Shown one piece after another: positions 35,252-46,343 of a DNA stretch of 64,000 bases (positions within the stretch are counted from its first letter, which is position 1; each line of letters opens with the position of its first letter). A program made the position numbers and the translations under genes. This stretch comes from Tubulanus polymorphus (Eukaryota > Nemertea > Palaeonemertea > Tubulaniformes > Tubulanidae), in NCBI RefSeq assembly GCF_964204645.1, contig NC_134029.1, positions 15,430,850 to 15,494,849 of the forward strand, read 5' to 3'. The notes below the pieces were generated by a model, which made no database searches, had not been told where the DNA came from, and was given only the letters and a program-made list of their open reading frames with translations.

Positions 35252-35383
35252 GTAAGTAAAATTCGACACGTTAAATGTACATATAGTTGCGTTCTTTGTT
35301 AATTACAGTAGCCACAAATAATTTCTATTGCGAAATGGCCGTTTTGCTTATGGTTTTTATTGCGCGTTCCTCTTCGATTACAG

Positions 35384-35509
35384 ATATTGACGAGTGCAAT
35401 CTATTCCGCAATCTATGTAGTAATGGCCATTGTGAAAATGAAAAAGGCAGTTACAAGTGCATTTGTAATCAGGGTTACAAACTTGATACTACAGCAGGAA
35501 ATTGCACAG
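35384..35509 (+). CDS. FBN: Fibrillin exon: cbEGF domain 5
   Basis: A 126-bp exon, acceptor TTACAG, donor GTAACG, phase 1. It encodes DIDECNLFRNLCSNG and KGSYKCICNQGYKLD, ending in GNCTG; the ending resembles the vertebrate module with DRSGGNCT. It is the last exon before the 12.9-kb transposon-rich intron. Confidence 0.92.
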
Positions 35510-37125
35510 GTAACGAGTTTAATTTGTCACGATTGTTTTCAAACATCGTCACAAGTTTCGAAAAAGAAGATAATCTACAAAAATTCCTTTTTATGAGGGC
35601 CTTAATGAAGTTTATTTTATCAAATGGAAGTTTACTAAATGAACGAAAACTATCCCAAAATAACTAATCCAACGCTGTCTCAAATGTTCTGTGACTTTCG
35701 CAAAATGAATCAAAAATTGAACCAACTTTTTTTTTACTACGTCCTCGAATATTCATAAATGATCAGTTGAAAATTGAGGGGAGGTGAGCGGAGGGGAGAT
35801 CATACCGTCCAACCAGTGCCGGTTACCGACGAAACAAAGTTTATCCACTGACATGGTTTTTAATAATTTCACGATAAGATTGCTAAGTAGCTTACATCTT
35901 CACTCAGACAAATCGTCGTTACGCGCGATGTTCACCGGAGCGCGCGCGATATCTCTAACTTTAATACATACACGCAGTGAACACGAGAGTGTAAGGCGAT
36001 ATTGCCTACGCGACTGTACACGACGGTTCTCAACGCGAACGCTCATCACTGTGCCGCAGTTAAAAAACCGATACAAATAATCCGGCTCCAAAACGGATCG
36101 CTAAATGCGAACGATAACACAATGACTTCAATCAATGACAAGTATTCCACTCGTATAAATATCAGACTCATCTCTCAAAGTCGATGCTATCAGTAAATCA
36201 GCCGTGTGGCAAACACGGAAGTAAATTACCGCATTATGAAAACACGTTTTCTCGGATATCTTGATGCAACGTTACCTTATCCACGGGATTTCAAAACTAG
36301 ATGAATCATTGAACACATCACACACAATAAATCGTTATATCATTTTGATTGTGAAATAACGCGCACCTGCTGATCCACCACATTCAATGTTGGATGTCAA
36401 AACCGCGTTTTCTAGGCGCTTAAAACTCTTTCCATGCTAACTGTGACCGGACGACACAGTCTCCAGAACGCTAGTTTTTGCGCGGTGTGGCGCCACGTCA
36501 CAGGTGTTTGACCTACTTATCCCCTTACTGTCTAAATGGCAATGTATAAGGCTTGTATGTATGCCTGGTAGTCCTGGCAACCCCAGGGACTTGTTTTTGT
36601 TCGAGTTCGCTGGCGGGTGTATGAATAAAATCTATGTAGGTCACGGAAGTCATTATCGGTGAATTGAGGTCAAGTTGTGTAAACAAAGTAGGGCAAAATT
36701 GAAAGCTTTATAAATAGACACAGCGGCTGGTATACGGTGTCTATACATGACGCAGTGAATATAATGGAGATATATAGAGAGAATATGAAGCTGCAGTTAG
36801 GGGTAGGGGTACCCGAATGACCCGAAAGTAGGTCAAATTTTTTTTTGGACATTTTGGGGGCCCCTAACGCCAGATCATCAGAAACAAGCTGAATCATCAT
36901 ATTTTAGTGTAGGGAAGCGTATTAGACCGTCTAGAAGTTTGAGAACCCAATATTTTTTGAAAAAATTTTTTTTTCGAAATAAAGTTCGCAAAATCTCAGG
37001 ATCTGGTTTTAAAGAGTTTTAAGATTCAACGTATTTTTCATTATGCGTTGAATTCCATAATTCAACAAATGTCTTTGCTTTACACAGCTGATCTAAATAT
37101 AACTGTTAATCTAGTTTGTTTCCTT
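35510..37125. other. Intron, 5' part, nothing recognised
   Basis: No gene or clear repeat. It has a GC-richer stretch near 35900-36060 with CGCGCGCG and open but composition-driven frames on both strands, and T/A runs near 36840-36980. The Polinton fragment begins near 37100. Confidence 0.5.
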
Positions 37126-37637
37126 TCAAATATTTTCTACTTTTTCTAAAGGCCTAAGGTTCTTCCAATTCCATATTAACTTCTGATTGTGTTCATCATT
37201 CATGTTGAATTTAGATATTGGTAACGCATGGTCTATTTGAAAATAATAATTATTCATATTCATTTTATCATCGAATTGATATACAATCCATGATTTTAAG
37301 AATTCATCTGTACAACCCAACAAATTAGATTCTGAATGCGTTTCTTTGTGGAATAATTGTGTTGATCTAGATCTCAAACATCTGTTTGATATCTTTCTCT
37401 CATATATTTTGTCATATAATCATTATAAAGTTCTCTATTATCTGCTCGATATTGCTTAGTATATAGTTTAATACAGGTTTTGCAACAATATTGAAAACCA
37501 TCTTTGCTAACCTTACGTTTACTAAATTCTGTTATAGCTAATTCATCTAATTCACATGTAGAACATTTCTTATAGTATATATTTATAACACCAGTGTTAT
37601 TTGTAATATTGATAGTTTGTGATTGTTCTGAATCCAT
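37126..37637 (-). pseudogene. HNH-type endonuclease-like Polinton gene, frameshifted
   Basis: Two frames overlapping at 37374-37377 look like one gene. The first has a paired-cysteine zinc-ribbon (KKCSTCELDEL, then YCCKTCIKLY). The second has YFQIDHALPISKFN and WNWKNLRPL, the DH...P(I/L)S...W.N..P pattern of HNH nucleases found in Polintons and large DNA viruses. It lies just downstream of the polymerase on the same strand. A frameshift splits it, so it is probably inactive. Confidence 0.6.
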
Positions 37638-37665
37638 TTATTATACATATTTTTACTAACATTGA

Positions 37666-39003
37666 TTAACATGTTATAATCCTATTCATAATCCCATTTT
37701 CTTTTGACTCTTCTCTTTTAAATTTTAGATATTCATCTGAATTGCAACCATACTTGACTGTGTGTATACCATCATCTAATATATATCTTTTATCATCGAA
37801 AGGATTCAAACTTATCTTCTCTATCTCTTCAATAAACATCTCGTGATCTTCTGATCTTAACATTTCATCTTATGTTTTCTAACTTCTTCATTGAATATAC
37901 AATTGATGTAATCTTTGAAATGAATATTTTTTTCAACAACGCTTTTGGTAATTCCTTTTAACTTTTTAGCTTCATGAGTTTTGGTTTTATATGAATACAT
38001 TTTTGACCTAATGCCTATAAATTCAATCATTCTTTCACCACCTAATTCATCTTTTAATTTACCGGGCACCTTTTTATTATCATAACTAAATAATTCATGA
38101 TGTTTTAGATGATTTAATGTTTTTAAATCATCTGTTGTATTATCAGTTTTTATCTTTAATATGTAACTGTCGGTATCAAAACATAAGATTTCTATATGCT
38201 TTTCACCAAAATGAGGTTGTAATACGTTATAGTAAAATTCATACATTAATAACTTTGATATTTCTAAAACAGATGCTCCAACATAAATTGGTTTATTAAA
38301 TTTCATAGAAGTTCTTTTCATTTTAACTGCAGCTAAATTTTCATCAAATATTCTGTTATCAATGCATTTAGGATATGTTTGTAAATGTCTTATTCTTTTA
38401 CCATTACTAACTCAATATCATTTCTATTTCTAATATTTTCACAAGTCTTACCATAGAATGCATTATTCGATAACTTGAAGAAATCTTTCTCGAAATCAGT
38501 TTTAGCTTTAGTTCTCTGTTTGGTATTAAAATCTATATATTTTTCTAACCATTTAGATTGACTGAATGAAATATATCTATGTACTTTTTTTAGAATCATT
38601 CCTTGATTCAACTTCAACATTCTATAATGTACTACATAATTATATTTATCATCCTGAGTTACCATTAACTTTTCTGTATGAATATGATTTTCAGGTTTAA
38701 TTCTTTTTTTGATAATTTGATAATTCTTCATGTGTTATAGTTTCATATTCTGGACAGTATGCAAGATTTTTAGATTGAAATTAATATGTTCAGGATATTC
38801 CAAGTCTACAACAAATAAGTATCCAGCATCTGAATCATCTGCAATATCTAGAATCCTTTTCTTCGAATCAAATTTATCAATATTTTCATACTGTAAAACT
38901 TCAGTTATTTCAAATACTCCATAAGGCTGTGGTTCCATCATTGCCCAACCATATAGATTATTTGCATCTATATATAATAACTTATATCCAGAATCAATAT
39001 AGC
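37666..39003 (-). pseudogene. Polinton protein-primed DNA polymerase B, palm and C-terminal part
   Basis: On the - strand, motif A YIDANNLYGWAM (about 38968-39003), a DLEYPEH block (near 38800), motif B KLSNNAFYGKT, a KFNKPIYVGASVL block, motif C FDTDSY, then PGKLKDELGG and DDKRYILDDG near the end. These are the conserved motifs of Polinton pPolB. The frame is broken at least three times (near 38735, 38390-38320 and 37860). Its upstream end stops at motif A, where the sequence switches to an A-family relic, so the exonuclease and N-terminal parts are missing. It may belong to the same family as 28738-29742. Confidence 0.8.
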
Positions 39004-39039
39004 CATGTTATCAGCTGACCCCTCGGTGGCGCTCCTCAT

Positions 39040-39275
39040 CCAGCAAGGCAGAAACCCGTTATCGCTGCTTTGCAGCTATATTAATTTTTTCCCTTTTCCA
39101 CATAGTTTTTGTTAAAAGTGTAAAGGCTTTCTTACCTTACCGCTGTCGCCGATACAATCCGTATGATATCCTTCAGCTCACTTCAATCTCCAGATACTGC
39201 ATGGGAATTTTGATAAATCCACGTTATAAAGGCACTGTCGAGCCGTAAACATCGGAAATTTGGCTCCGTTCAATT
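39040..39275 (-). repeat. Dispersed relic of the A segment
   Basis: The reverse complement follows the last quarter of segment A in order: GATGTTTACGGCTCGACAG, GAGCTGAAGGATAT, GACAGCGGTAAGGTAAGAAAGCC, then the core ATATAGCTGCAAAGCAGC with GATAACGGGTTT. It shows that segment A derives from a dispersed element and is not restricted to the satellite. Confidence 0.8.
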
Positions 39276-39860
39276 AGTAGCCATGTTGTGTTTCCTTTCC
39301 GACATTTCTCTCTTCTTTTTGAGGAAAAGCTATCGAATCATTCCCTCTCTTCTCCACAATCAATTTCATAGTCAATTTTATGAATTTATTGCTCAGCGGG
39401 TCCGAGTCCAAGAGTTTACGAGTCCGGCGTTCGCGTGTCTGACGGGTTTATGGGCATTTGTTTGTTACTTCTTTAATATTTTTGATTTCTTGTTATTCCG
39501 GTTATTTTATTTAAGTATATTGCTGATTAGTTCATGTAACAAAAAGCGTCAATAAACAGATTTTGAATTGACCAAGTTTAAATCAAGGTTGTTGAGTCGC
39601 GGAAGGCTACTAGAATTACGTTCGTCTCAGAGAGAAAACAAACGACAGAAAAGTATCAGGTGATTATCGATAGCCTACTATGGTACACACAGTTGACAAA
39701 CAGTGTTAGGCCTGTGCCGGTTGGTGCGTACTGGGACTAAATATACTGGTTGGTCAGTTGGTTCGGTTGTGAAGTGTGGAAGGTAAGAAAGCCTACCGCA
39801 GTACCACTATTTGTCTATAGGCCTATTATATAGTAGCCAATACCATTTTTAGTACGTAGT
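39276..39860. other. Intron, nothing recognised
   Basis: No gene seen; contains several AGGCCT-type motifs. Confidence 0.5.
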
Positions 39861-39863
39861 TGT

Positions 39864-40155
39864 TACTCGTACGTAACTGTATGGTGATCTCCACAGGTTA
39901 ACCGTACGTGAGTTCCCTACTAACGTTGTACGTGAGTTCTTAGTAGCCAATACCATTTTTTAAGTACGAAGTTGTTACCCGTACGCGACTGTACGGTGAT
40001 ATCCACAGGTTAACCGTACGTGAGTTCCATAAAAACGCCGTACGTGAGTTCCTATAATCTGCAAACCCGTACGCGACTGTACGGTGATATCCACAGGTTA
40101 ACCGTACGTGAGTTCCATAAAAACGCCGTACGTGAGTTCCTATAATCTGCAAACG
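39864..40155. repeat. CGTACG-rich tandem repeat
   Basis: Three copies, spaced about 111 and 89 bp, of a unit containing CGTACGCGACTGTACGG, then GATATCCACAGGTTAACCG and TACGTGAGTTCC. An inverted partial copy lies at 40327-40382, on the other side of a tRNA-like sequence. Confidence 0.8.
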
Positions 40156-40240
40156 TGCATGCGTGAAAAAATAGAGTTTGGGTTAGGTGAGGCTAGGCTA
40201 TTTGTAAATCAAATTTCATCCACCCTGCAGTTACGTTCCG

Positions 40241-40302
40241 TGGCACAGTGGGTAAATCACTGGACTACAACTGGATTTTTTTTTTCGTTTGGTTTCGAAT
40301 CC
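40241..40302 (+). repeat. tRNA-like sequence (SINE head or tRNA pseudogene)
   Basis: A-box TGGCACAGTGG (40241-40251) and B-box-like GTTTCGAATCC (40292-40302), with 40 bp between them that includes a T run. The layout is that of the Pol III promoter of a tRNA-derived SINE. The T run and lack of a foldable cloverleaf argue against a working tRNA gene. Confidence 0.45.
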
Positions 40303-40382
40303 CAATATTGCAAGTCTGAGCGTCAACATACTCACATACGGCTTACCTGTGGAAATTACCGTACAGTCACGTACAAGTAACA

Positions 40383-41155
40383 ACAGCGTTAAAAGTATTA
40401 AGTGAGTACGACAAGCCTACCATGCCTATGTACTACAAACACAACTTTTCCCTCTCGTCGGCCCTACAGTGATGTTACTATAACTGGTGCAATTATAACA
40501 TGGATAGGATTTGGTCAGGACTAGCCTAAAGTCTTAATTCGGTCTATGTACTAATTCACTCGATAGGCCTATTTTTAAAACAATACAGTGAAGTATTCAC
40601 ACGCAGAAAGGCTAATTGATTTGAGCCATGTGATTAAATTTGGCCAGGCCTTCTCTGACCTGCTGACATTAATAGTCAAACCAAAATGTTCATGTGGTCA
40701 CGGCTTGTATACCAGAAATCATTGTAGGCCTGTACATTTTGCTGTTCGTAGGTTTGGTATACCGATTTCTCCATTCTTGACTGATAAGTGTACAGTATAG
40801 CGTATGCATTATACAATTGTTCCAATGGGAATAGGGCCTATTGATTGGGCTTATTATTTCCTGCTTTAGAATACTGAAATAAGCCCAACGTTCATTCAAA
40901 TATCCAACATCGGTGTAAGTTTGATTACTGTATACATGTACTGTAGGTTATCATGTTGTATGAATATTTTGCAGTTCAAATGTGTATGATGCTGATTCCA
41001 ATGTCAAACGGATGCAGTTAGATGGCCAAGGACAGTCAACACCAAGATATCTCTCTTCGACCGATGTTGCACCATAGAAGATCTGATACTTTCAACTCAA
41101 GGGAAGTGATTCAACACGATCGACATAACACTGGAATAGGTTTGCAGTAACTAAC
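40383..41155. other. Intron with dispersed-repeat copy
   Basis: No gene. The last ~185 bp (40970-41155) resemble 32955-33115 and form the target repeat into which the LTR retrotransposon inserted. Confidence 0.5.
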
Positions 41156-41406
41156 TGTTACGGCCAGAAAAAGCCAAACTACAAACACAACTCGGAAGAC
41201 TGCCATCTACATAACACCAACTGCTTTATTAAACAGAACTCAACTGAACTGCTGAATATCAACAGTACGAACATATATATACAGGAAACAACAATAGAAG
41301 AATACAGACAGAGATTAAAGCTTACAATATTCACAATGAACACTGACATGCGACGAAATAGGAACTTGAAAACCAGTGATGCTAGACAAACATCGAATAC
41401 GTAACA
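41156..41406 (-). repeat. 3' LTR
   Basis: A 251-bp LTR bounded by TG...CA. On the - strand a TATATATG box (about 41272-41279) is followed ~45 bp downstream by AATAAA (41225-41230), giving a compact promoter and polyadenylation signal. Confidence 0.93.
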
Positions 41407-41418
41407 CGCCCCTTCTTA
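41407..41418 (-). other. Polypurine tract
   Basis: Reads TAAGAAGGGGCG on the - strand directly before the 3' LTR; the expected plus-strand primer position. Confidence 0.7.
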
Positions 41419-41462
41419 AAGAAGTGACCATAAAGTAGTTATTTACAATAACCATTACTAAT

Positions 41463-44138
41463 TTACGCTCTAGACAACGCATCCGCCACAACATTGTTAC
41501 AACCACGTACATGTAATATATGGAGATCATACTCCTGTAAGGTTAAACACCATCTCATCAACCTCTTGTTCTTATTCTTCATACTATTTACAAAAGTTAA
41601 CGGATTATGATCAGTATAGACAATCACCGGAAAGAGACACATAGTAGTATATACGTTAAAATGTTCTAAAGCAAATATCAAGGCTAAACATTCTTTCTCA
41701 ATAGTTGAGTAATTTTGTTGCGAAACATCAAATTTTTTTGAGAAGTAACAAATTGGATGGTCTATACCACAATCGTCAGCTTGAATTAATACAGCACCTG
41801 CACCAATGTCACAGGCGTCGATCATTAATTTGAATTGCCTACCAAAGTCCGGCGCAATAAGCACTGGTTTATTACTCAACAATCTTTTTACGTTCAAGAA
41901 CGCCTCATCACGATGATTAGTCCACTCAAATTTAACATTCTTCTTCAACAAATCAGTCAATACCGATGTAACCTGGGCAAAGTTCACACAGAATTTTCTA
42001 TAATAACCTGCCATACCCAGAAATCGCATTAAAGATCGACGATCCTGGGGGGCGGGATAATTAACAATAGCTTCAATTTTTGCATTTACGGGTTTAACTT
42101 GCCCATGGCCTACAACGTGACCCAAATATATACATTTAGCTTGACCAAAATCACTTTTAATTAGATTTACCGTCAAGTTAGCCTCAGTTAATCTCTCAAA
42201 TAGGCATCGTAATTGATACAAGTGTTCATTCCACGTATCAGAAAATACAATTATGTCATCAATATATACAACAACACATATAAGACCTTTAATGACTTGG
42301 TTCATCAGCCGTTGAAACGTGGCTGCCGAATTTTTCATCCCAAATGGCATTCTACAGTATTGGAATAAACCATGAGGGGTACAAAAGGCGGATATTTCCC
42401 GAGCACGCTGAGAAAGAGGAACCTGCCAATAACCTTTTGTAAGGTCAAATTTACTGATGTATTTGGCTCTACCGATTCTATCTATCAAATCGTCAATTCT
42501 TGGAATTGGGTAAGAATCAGATTTGGTAACCGAATTAACCTTACGATAGTCCGTACAGAACCGCCACTTACCATTCTGTTTCGGAACTAAAATACAGGGT
42601 GAACTCCAATCACTCGTGCTAGGCTCGGCAATACCCGTCTTTAACATAGCGATAACCTCCTCTTTCATAATTTCAGATTTAACAGGATTCACACGATATG
42701 GATGCTGCTTCATTGGTTTAGCCTCACCAACATCCACATCGTGACAAGCGAGCGTAGTCAAGCCCGGAGTATCTGTAAAGAGATGTTGAAATTCATTTAA
42801 CAATTGTTTTAAATCAGATTTCTCACGAGGCTCCAAGTGATCTAATTTGGCATTAATATTATCCATCACTTTCGAATTTTCAAATAGAAAATCTACATAA
42901 TTACTCTGACTGTCACCACCATTAGAAACTGATCTGCTACAAAACGGTAACGTTTTATCAACTGCACTACCGACATCATCCGCATCCAGTAAATTAGAAG
43001 AATGAACAGTATCTATACACATATTTATACTACTAGCAGAGTCTTGGTTTCTTTCTAAATAACGTTTCATCATGTTAACATGACAAACCTGACTATCTTT
43101 CCTACGGTCAGGAGTCGCTATCAAATAATTTACATCATTTAATTTTTCGAGTACAATGTAAGGACCTCGAAATTTCGCCTGAAGGCTCGCCCCCTTAAAA
43201 GGAAACAATACAAGAACTTTGTCCCCCGGACTAAATATTCGTTTCCGAGCCTTTTTATCATACCATGTTTTCATAGTCATTTGAGAGTCCTTCAAATATC
43301 TACGGGCACTCTTCCACGCCTTGAATAATCTATTTCTAAAACTAGAAACATACTTCAATAAGTTACAGTCATTCTGTTTTTCATCATTATCAAGTAGAAA
43401 TCTTTCTTTAAGCAATTTAAGCGGACCGCGCACTTCATGCCCAAAAACTAATTCGAAGGGACTAAATCCTAATGACTCTTGGACCGCATCTCTAACGGCA
43501 AACAAAAGAAACGGAACCCCTTCATCCCAATCTTTTTGATTTTCTTCACAGTAAACTGTAAGCGATGTCTTCAGCATTTGATGAAACCTCTCAAGCGCCC
43601 CCTGAGATTCAGGATGATACGCACTCGAAGTACTTTGTTTATCACCCAGTTGATACATGACCTGTTGAAACACTCCAGAAACAAAATTTGATCCCTGATC
43701 AGACTGTATAGTTTTTGGAAACCCGTATGACGTAAAGAATTTTGTGAGTGCTTTTAATATTGTAGGAGCATTAATTGTACGCAGAGGAATTGCCTCTGGA
43801 TAGCGAGTTGACTTGCACATGATCGTCAACAAATACTCATTACCAGATCGAGTTTTTGGTAACTTACCAACACAGTCACAGATAACGTCCGAAAATGGTT
43901 CATTAAATGCAGGTACAGGTATCAACGGATGTTTGGGTATAGCCTGATTAGGCTTACCACATATTTGGCAATAATGGCATGAGGCACAAAAATTACTCAC
44001 ATCTTTTTTTATGCCCGGCCAAAAGAAATGTTGCAATACTTTGTTATACGTTTTTGTCACCCCAAGGTGACCTCCTAATGGTTTTTCGTGAGCCAAACGC
44101 AAAATATCTTCACGATAAACTGATGGAATGACAATCTG
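41463..44138 (-). pseudogene. pol of Gmr1-like element: integrase, then RT and RNase H
   Basis: An uninterrupted frame of about 890 codons after the TAA at 44141-44139. Integrase comes first: zinc domain with H (RLAHEKP), GGHLGV and CASCHYCQ; catalytic DDE residues in DVICDCVGK, IQSDQGSNF and HPESQGALERFH; then a C-terminal stretch with GDKVLVLFPFKG and FRGPYIVLEKL. RT follows with WRFCTDYRKVN, KFDLTKGYWQVPL, RMPFGMKNSAATFQ and the catalytic VVYIDDIIVFSD. RNase H has LMIDACDIGAGAVL, TIEKECLAL and YTDHNPL, ending in VADALSRA. All catalytic residues are visible. The stop separating it from gag-protease makes the status uncertain. Confidence 0.9.
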
Positions 44139-45900
44139 TTAATTAACTTTCCATTCAGTAGATGCAGGGACATCAGGTGGGCGAAATTTGCGCATTAGCA
44201 CACCTGAATCCAAAAAATAACCACAATGGCTATCAGCAAGATCCTCTTTTGAGGCATAAGCAATAGAAATTAGTTTCTCCAAATCCCTATCACTTTTTTG
44301 AAACCTAATTAAGTTAGAACGTGACACAACATCAAAATCAGAAACAACTGAAAAATCAGACATAGACCTAGTTACCACACATGACGGAAATAACCCAGGA
44401 ATTTCCTGGTCTAATAACTCAGTCTCAAAACTAAGAACAGGGTTCTTAGAAACAAAAGGATTTACCCTAACATTACCACCGGCCAAATCATTTCCAAGTA
44501 ACAGAGAGATACCCTGAACTGGCAACGACGGACACACACCCATCTCAAACCAGCCAGACATTAAATCACAATCCAAATATAGTTTATGAATTGGTACATC
44601 GAGAATCTCGGACCCAACACCCCTAAGAAGTACGTTTTTACCGGTATAAGTGTGCTTAGACAATGGTATGGTTCCTTCTAAAATTATGGTTTGTGACGCG
44701 CCAGTATCGCGTAATATCTTGACACTCACCATTGAATTATTTTCACTGAACGATACTTTGCCATCACTTATAAACGGTTCAAACGACCTCTTGTAGGTAG
44801 TTGATGACGAAATTGTTGATTCATCTGACAGTACTGGAGGATGGGGTGTAAGTAAGGCGATCGACCCAGTAGATTCCCGTTTTCTCTTTGCCTGTAATTT
44901 GAAGCACGAAGACATTAAATGTCCAGATTTTTTACAATAATTGCAAATAACGGGTGAATTTTGCCCTTTTAGCTGATAACTAGAAGCTTGACTACGAACA
45001 GTATCATAAGATTTAACCTCTTTAAATACCTTATGGGTTAAGGAATAGTCATCAGCAGCTGTAGCTGCCTCATTTAAATCATAAACCTTTTGTTCATCCA
45101 AATAGGTTTTAATTTCCACTGGTACACACTGTTTAAATTCTTCCAAAAGCATTAACTGTCGCAATTTGTCAAAATCGCTTTTAACTAATTAAGAATCACA
45201 CCAGCGAGTGAACAAGGTTTCTTTTTCCCTAGCAAATTCTAAATATGTTTCATTTTCAACCTTTTTACGATCTCTGAACCGTTGCCGATAGGCTTCTGGA
45301 ACTAATTCATAAGCTTTAAGAATACAAGATTTTACAATTTCATAATCATATGACTGTTCGGATGTAAGCGACGAATACACTTCTTGAGCCTTCCCAGTTA
45401 GAACACTCTGGAGTAGCAAAGTCCAGTTTTCCTGCGGCCAATTTAGATTAAGCGCGACTTTTTCAAAATGCGAAAAATACTTATCTATATTGGAATCTTG
45501 GAACTTCGGAACCAATCGGATGTGACGTGTAACATCGAAGTGTATATGATTCGACTGTAGACGATTCGTCTGACGACTGGTCTCAACTTCACGAAGACGA
45601 ATTTCCATCTCTCTAAGTTGTAGCTCATGTTGCTCCCGCTCACGATCCCTTTCACGATCCCGTTCGCGTTGTCCGGCTTCAAATTCCAGCTCCATCTTTC
45701 GAATTTCGTAGGCATGGTCAGAAATTGGTTCTACTTCACACTGTTGAAATAAACCCTTCAAAACGAGATAACTGTCTATGACTTCCTTAATGTTCGATTT
45801 TAGCATAGACGATTTAACACCGAGTTCATAAAATGTGGCAACATCCAACAACTAAAGCCTCCCTCGTAGGAGAACTAATAAAAGTCTCTATCGCAGCCAT
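44139..45900 (-). pseudogene. gag-protease of Gmr1-like element, with one frameshift and two in-frame stops
   Basis: Gag probably starts at MAAIETFISSP (45900). A +1 shift near 45855 moves it to the frame with LDVATFYELG. After an Arg/Glu-rich coiled coil comes the capsid, whose C-terminal part (FDKLRQLMLLEEFKQCVP, then DEQKVYDLNEAA) belongs to the gypsy capsid family from which the vertebrate SCAN domain is thought to derive. A TAA interrupts it at 45191-45189. Then come a CCHC knuckle (CNYCKKSGHLMSSC) and an aspartic protease with DTGASQTI. The frame ends at TAA 44141-44139, with integrase continuing in the same frame. Confidence 0.85.
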
Positions 45901-46070
45901 TTGACTCGTAGAAATGCTATCGGGATCAGGAAAACGGAAAAAATCTCTGCAATACCTCAAACTGAGGAAATCCTGATTCCGGAGTTCAGTTGAAAAGTTG
46001 ACAATCGTCGACGACAAAAAGCAGTTCAAAATGTACGAATCTTCCAATTGCAGAACGAAACGGCAAGGTT

Positions 46071-46087
46071 TCCCGGACGAGCCCCCA
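46071..46087 (-). other. Primer binding site, tRNA-Pro type
   Basis: The - strand reads TGGGGGCTCGTCCGGGA five bases after the 5' LTR. It equals the first 17 bases of the proline-tRNA primer site known from mammalian gammaretroviruses, that is, the complement of a tRNA-Pro 3' end. Confidence 0.85.
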
Positions 46088-46092
46088 ATTTC

Positions 46093-46343
46093 TGTTACGG
46101 CCAGAAAAAGCCAAACTACAAACACAACTCGGAAGACTGCCATCTACATAACACCAACTGCTTTATTAAACAGAACTCAACTGAACTGCTGAATATCAAC
46201 AGTACGAACATATATATACAGGAAACAACAATAGAAGAATACAGACAGAGATTAAAGCTTACAATATTCACAATGAACACTGACATGCGACGAAATAGGA
46301 ACTTGAAAACCAGTGATGCTAGACAAACATCGAATACGTAACA
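46093..46343 (-). repeat. 5' LTR
   Basis: A 251-bp LTR, apparently 100% identical to the one at 41156-41406. Same TG...CA ends, TATA and AATAAA positions. Confidence 0.93.

Larger units (their letters stand above)
41156..46343 (-). mobile_element. Complete Gmr1-like Ty3/gypsy LTR retrotransposon, antisense
   Basis: A 5188-bp element with 251-bp LTRs that I read as identical, flanked by a 5-bp target duplication CTAAC (41151-41155 and 46344-46348). On the - strand the order is 5' LTR, tRNA-Pro primer site, gag, protease, integrase, reverse transcriptase, RNase H, polypurine tract, 3' LTR. Integrase before RT is unusual for Ty3/gypsy and is the defining trait of the Gmr1 group, first described from cod. 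One frame covers gag to RNase H apart from two in-frame TAA codons and a frameshift near the gag start. No env-like frame. Confidence 0.93.

Noticed and set aside
35900-36196. Overlapping frames on both strands near 36000 as a small host gene
   Set aside because: Open because of local GC-rich composition; no domain, no splice or promoter evidence, and the region is inside the fibrillin intron.
40241-40302. Functional tRNA gene
   Set aside because: A and B boxes are present but a T run splits the body and I see no acceptor or anticodon arm pairing.
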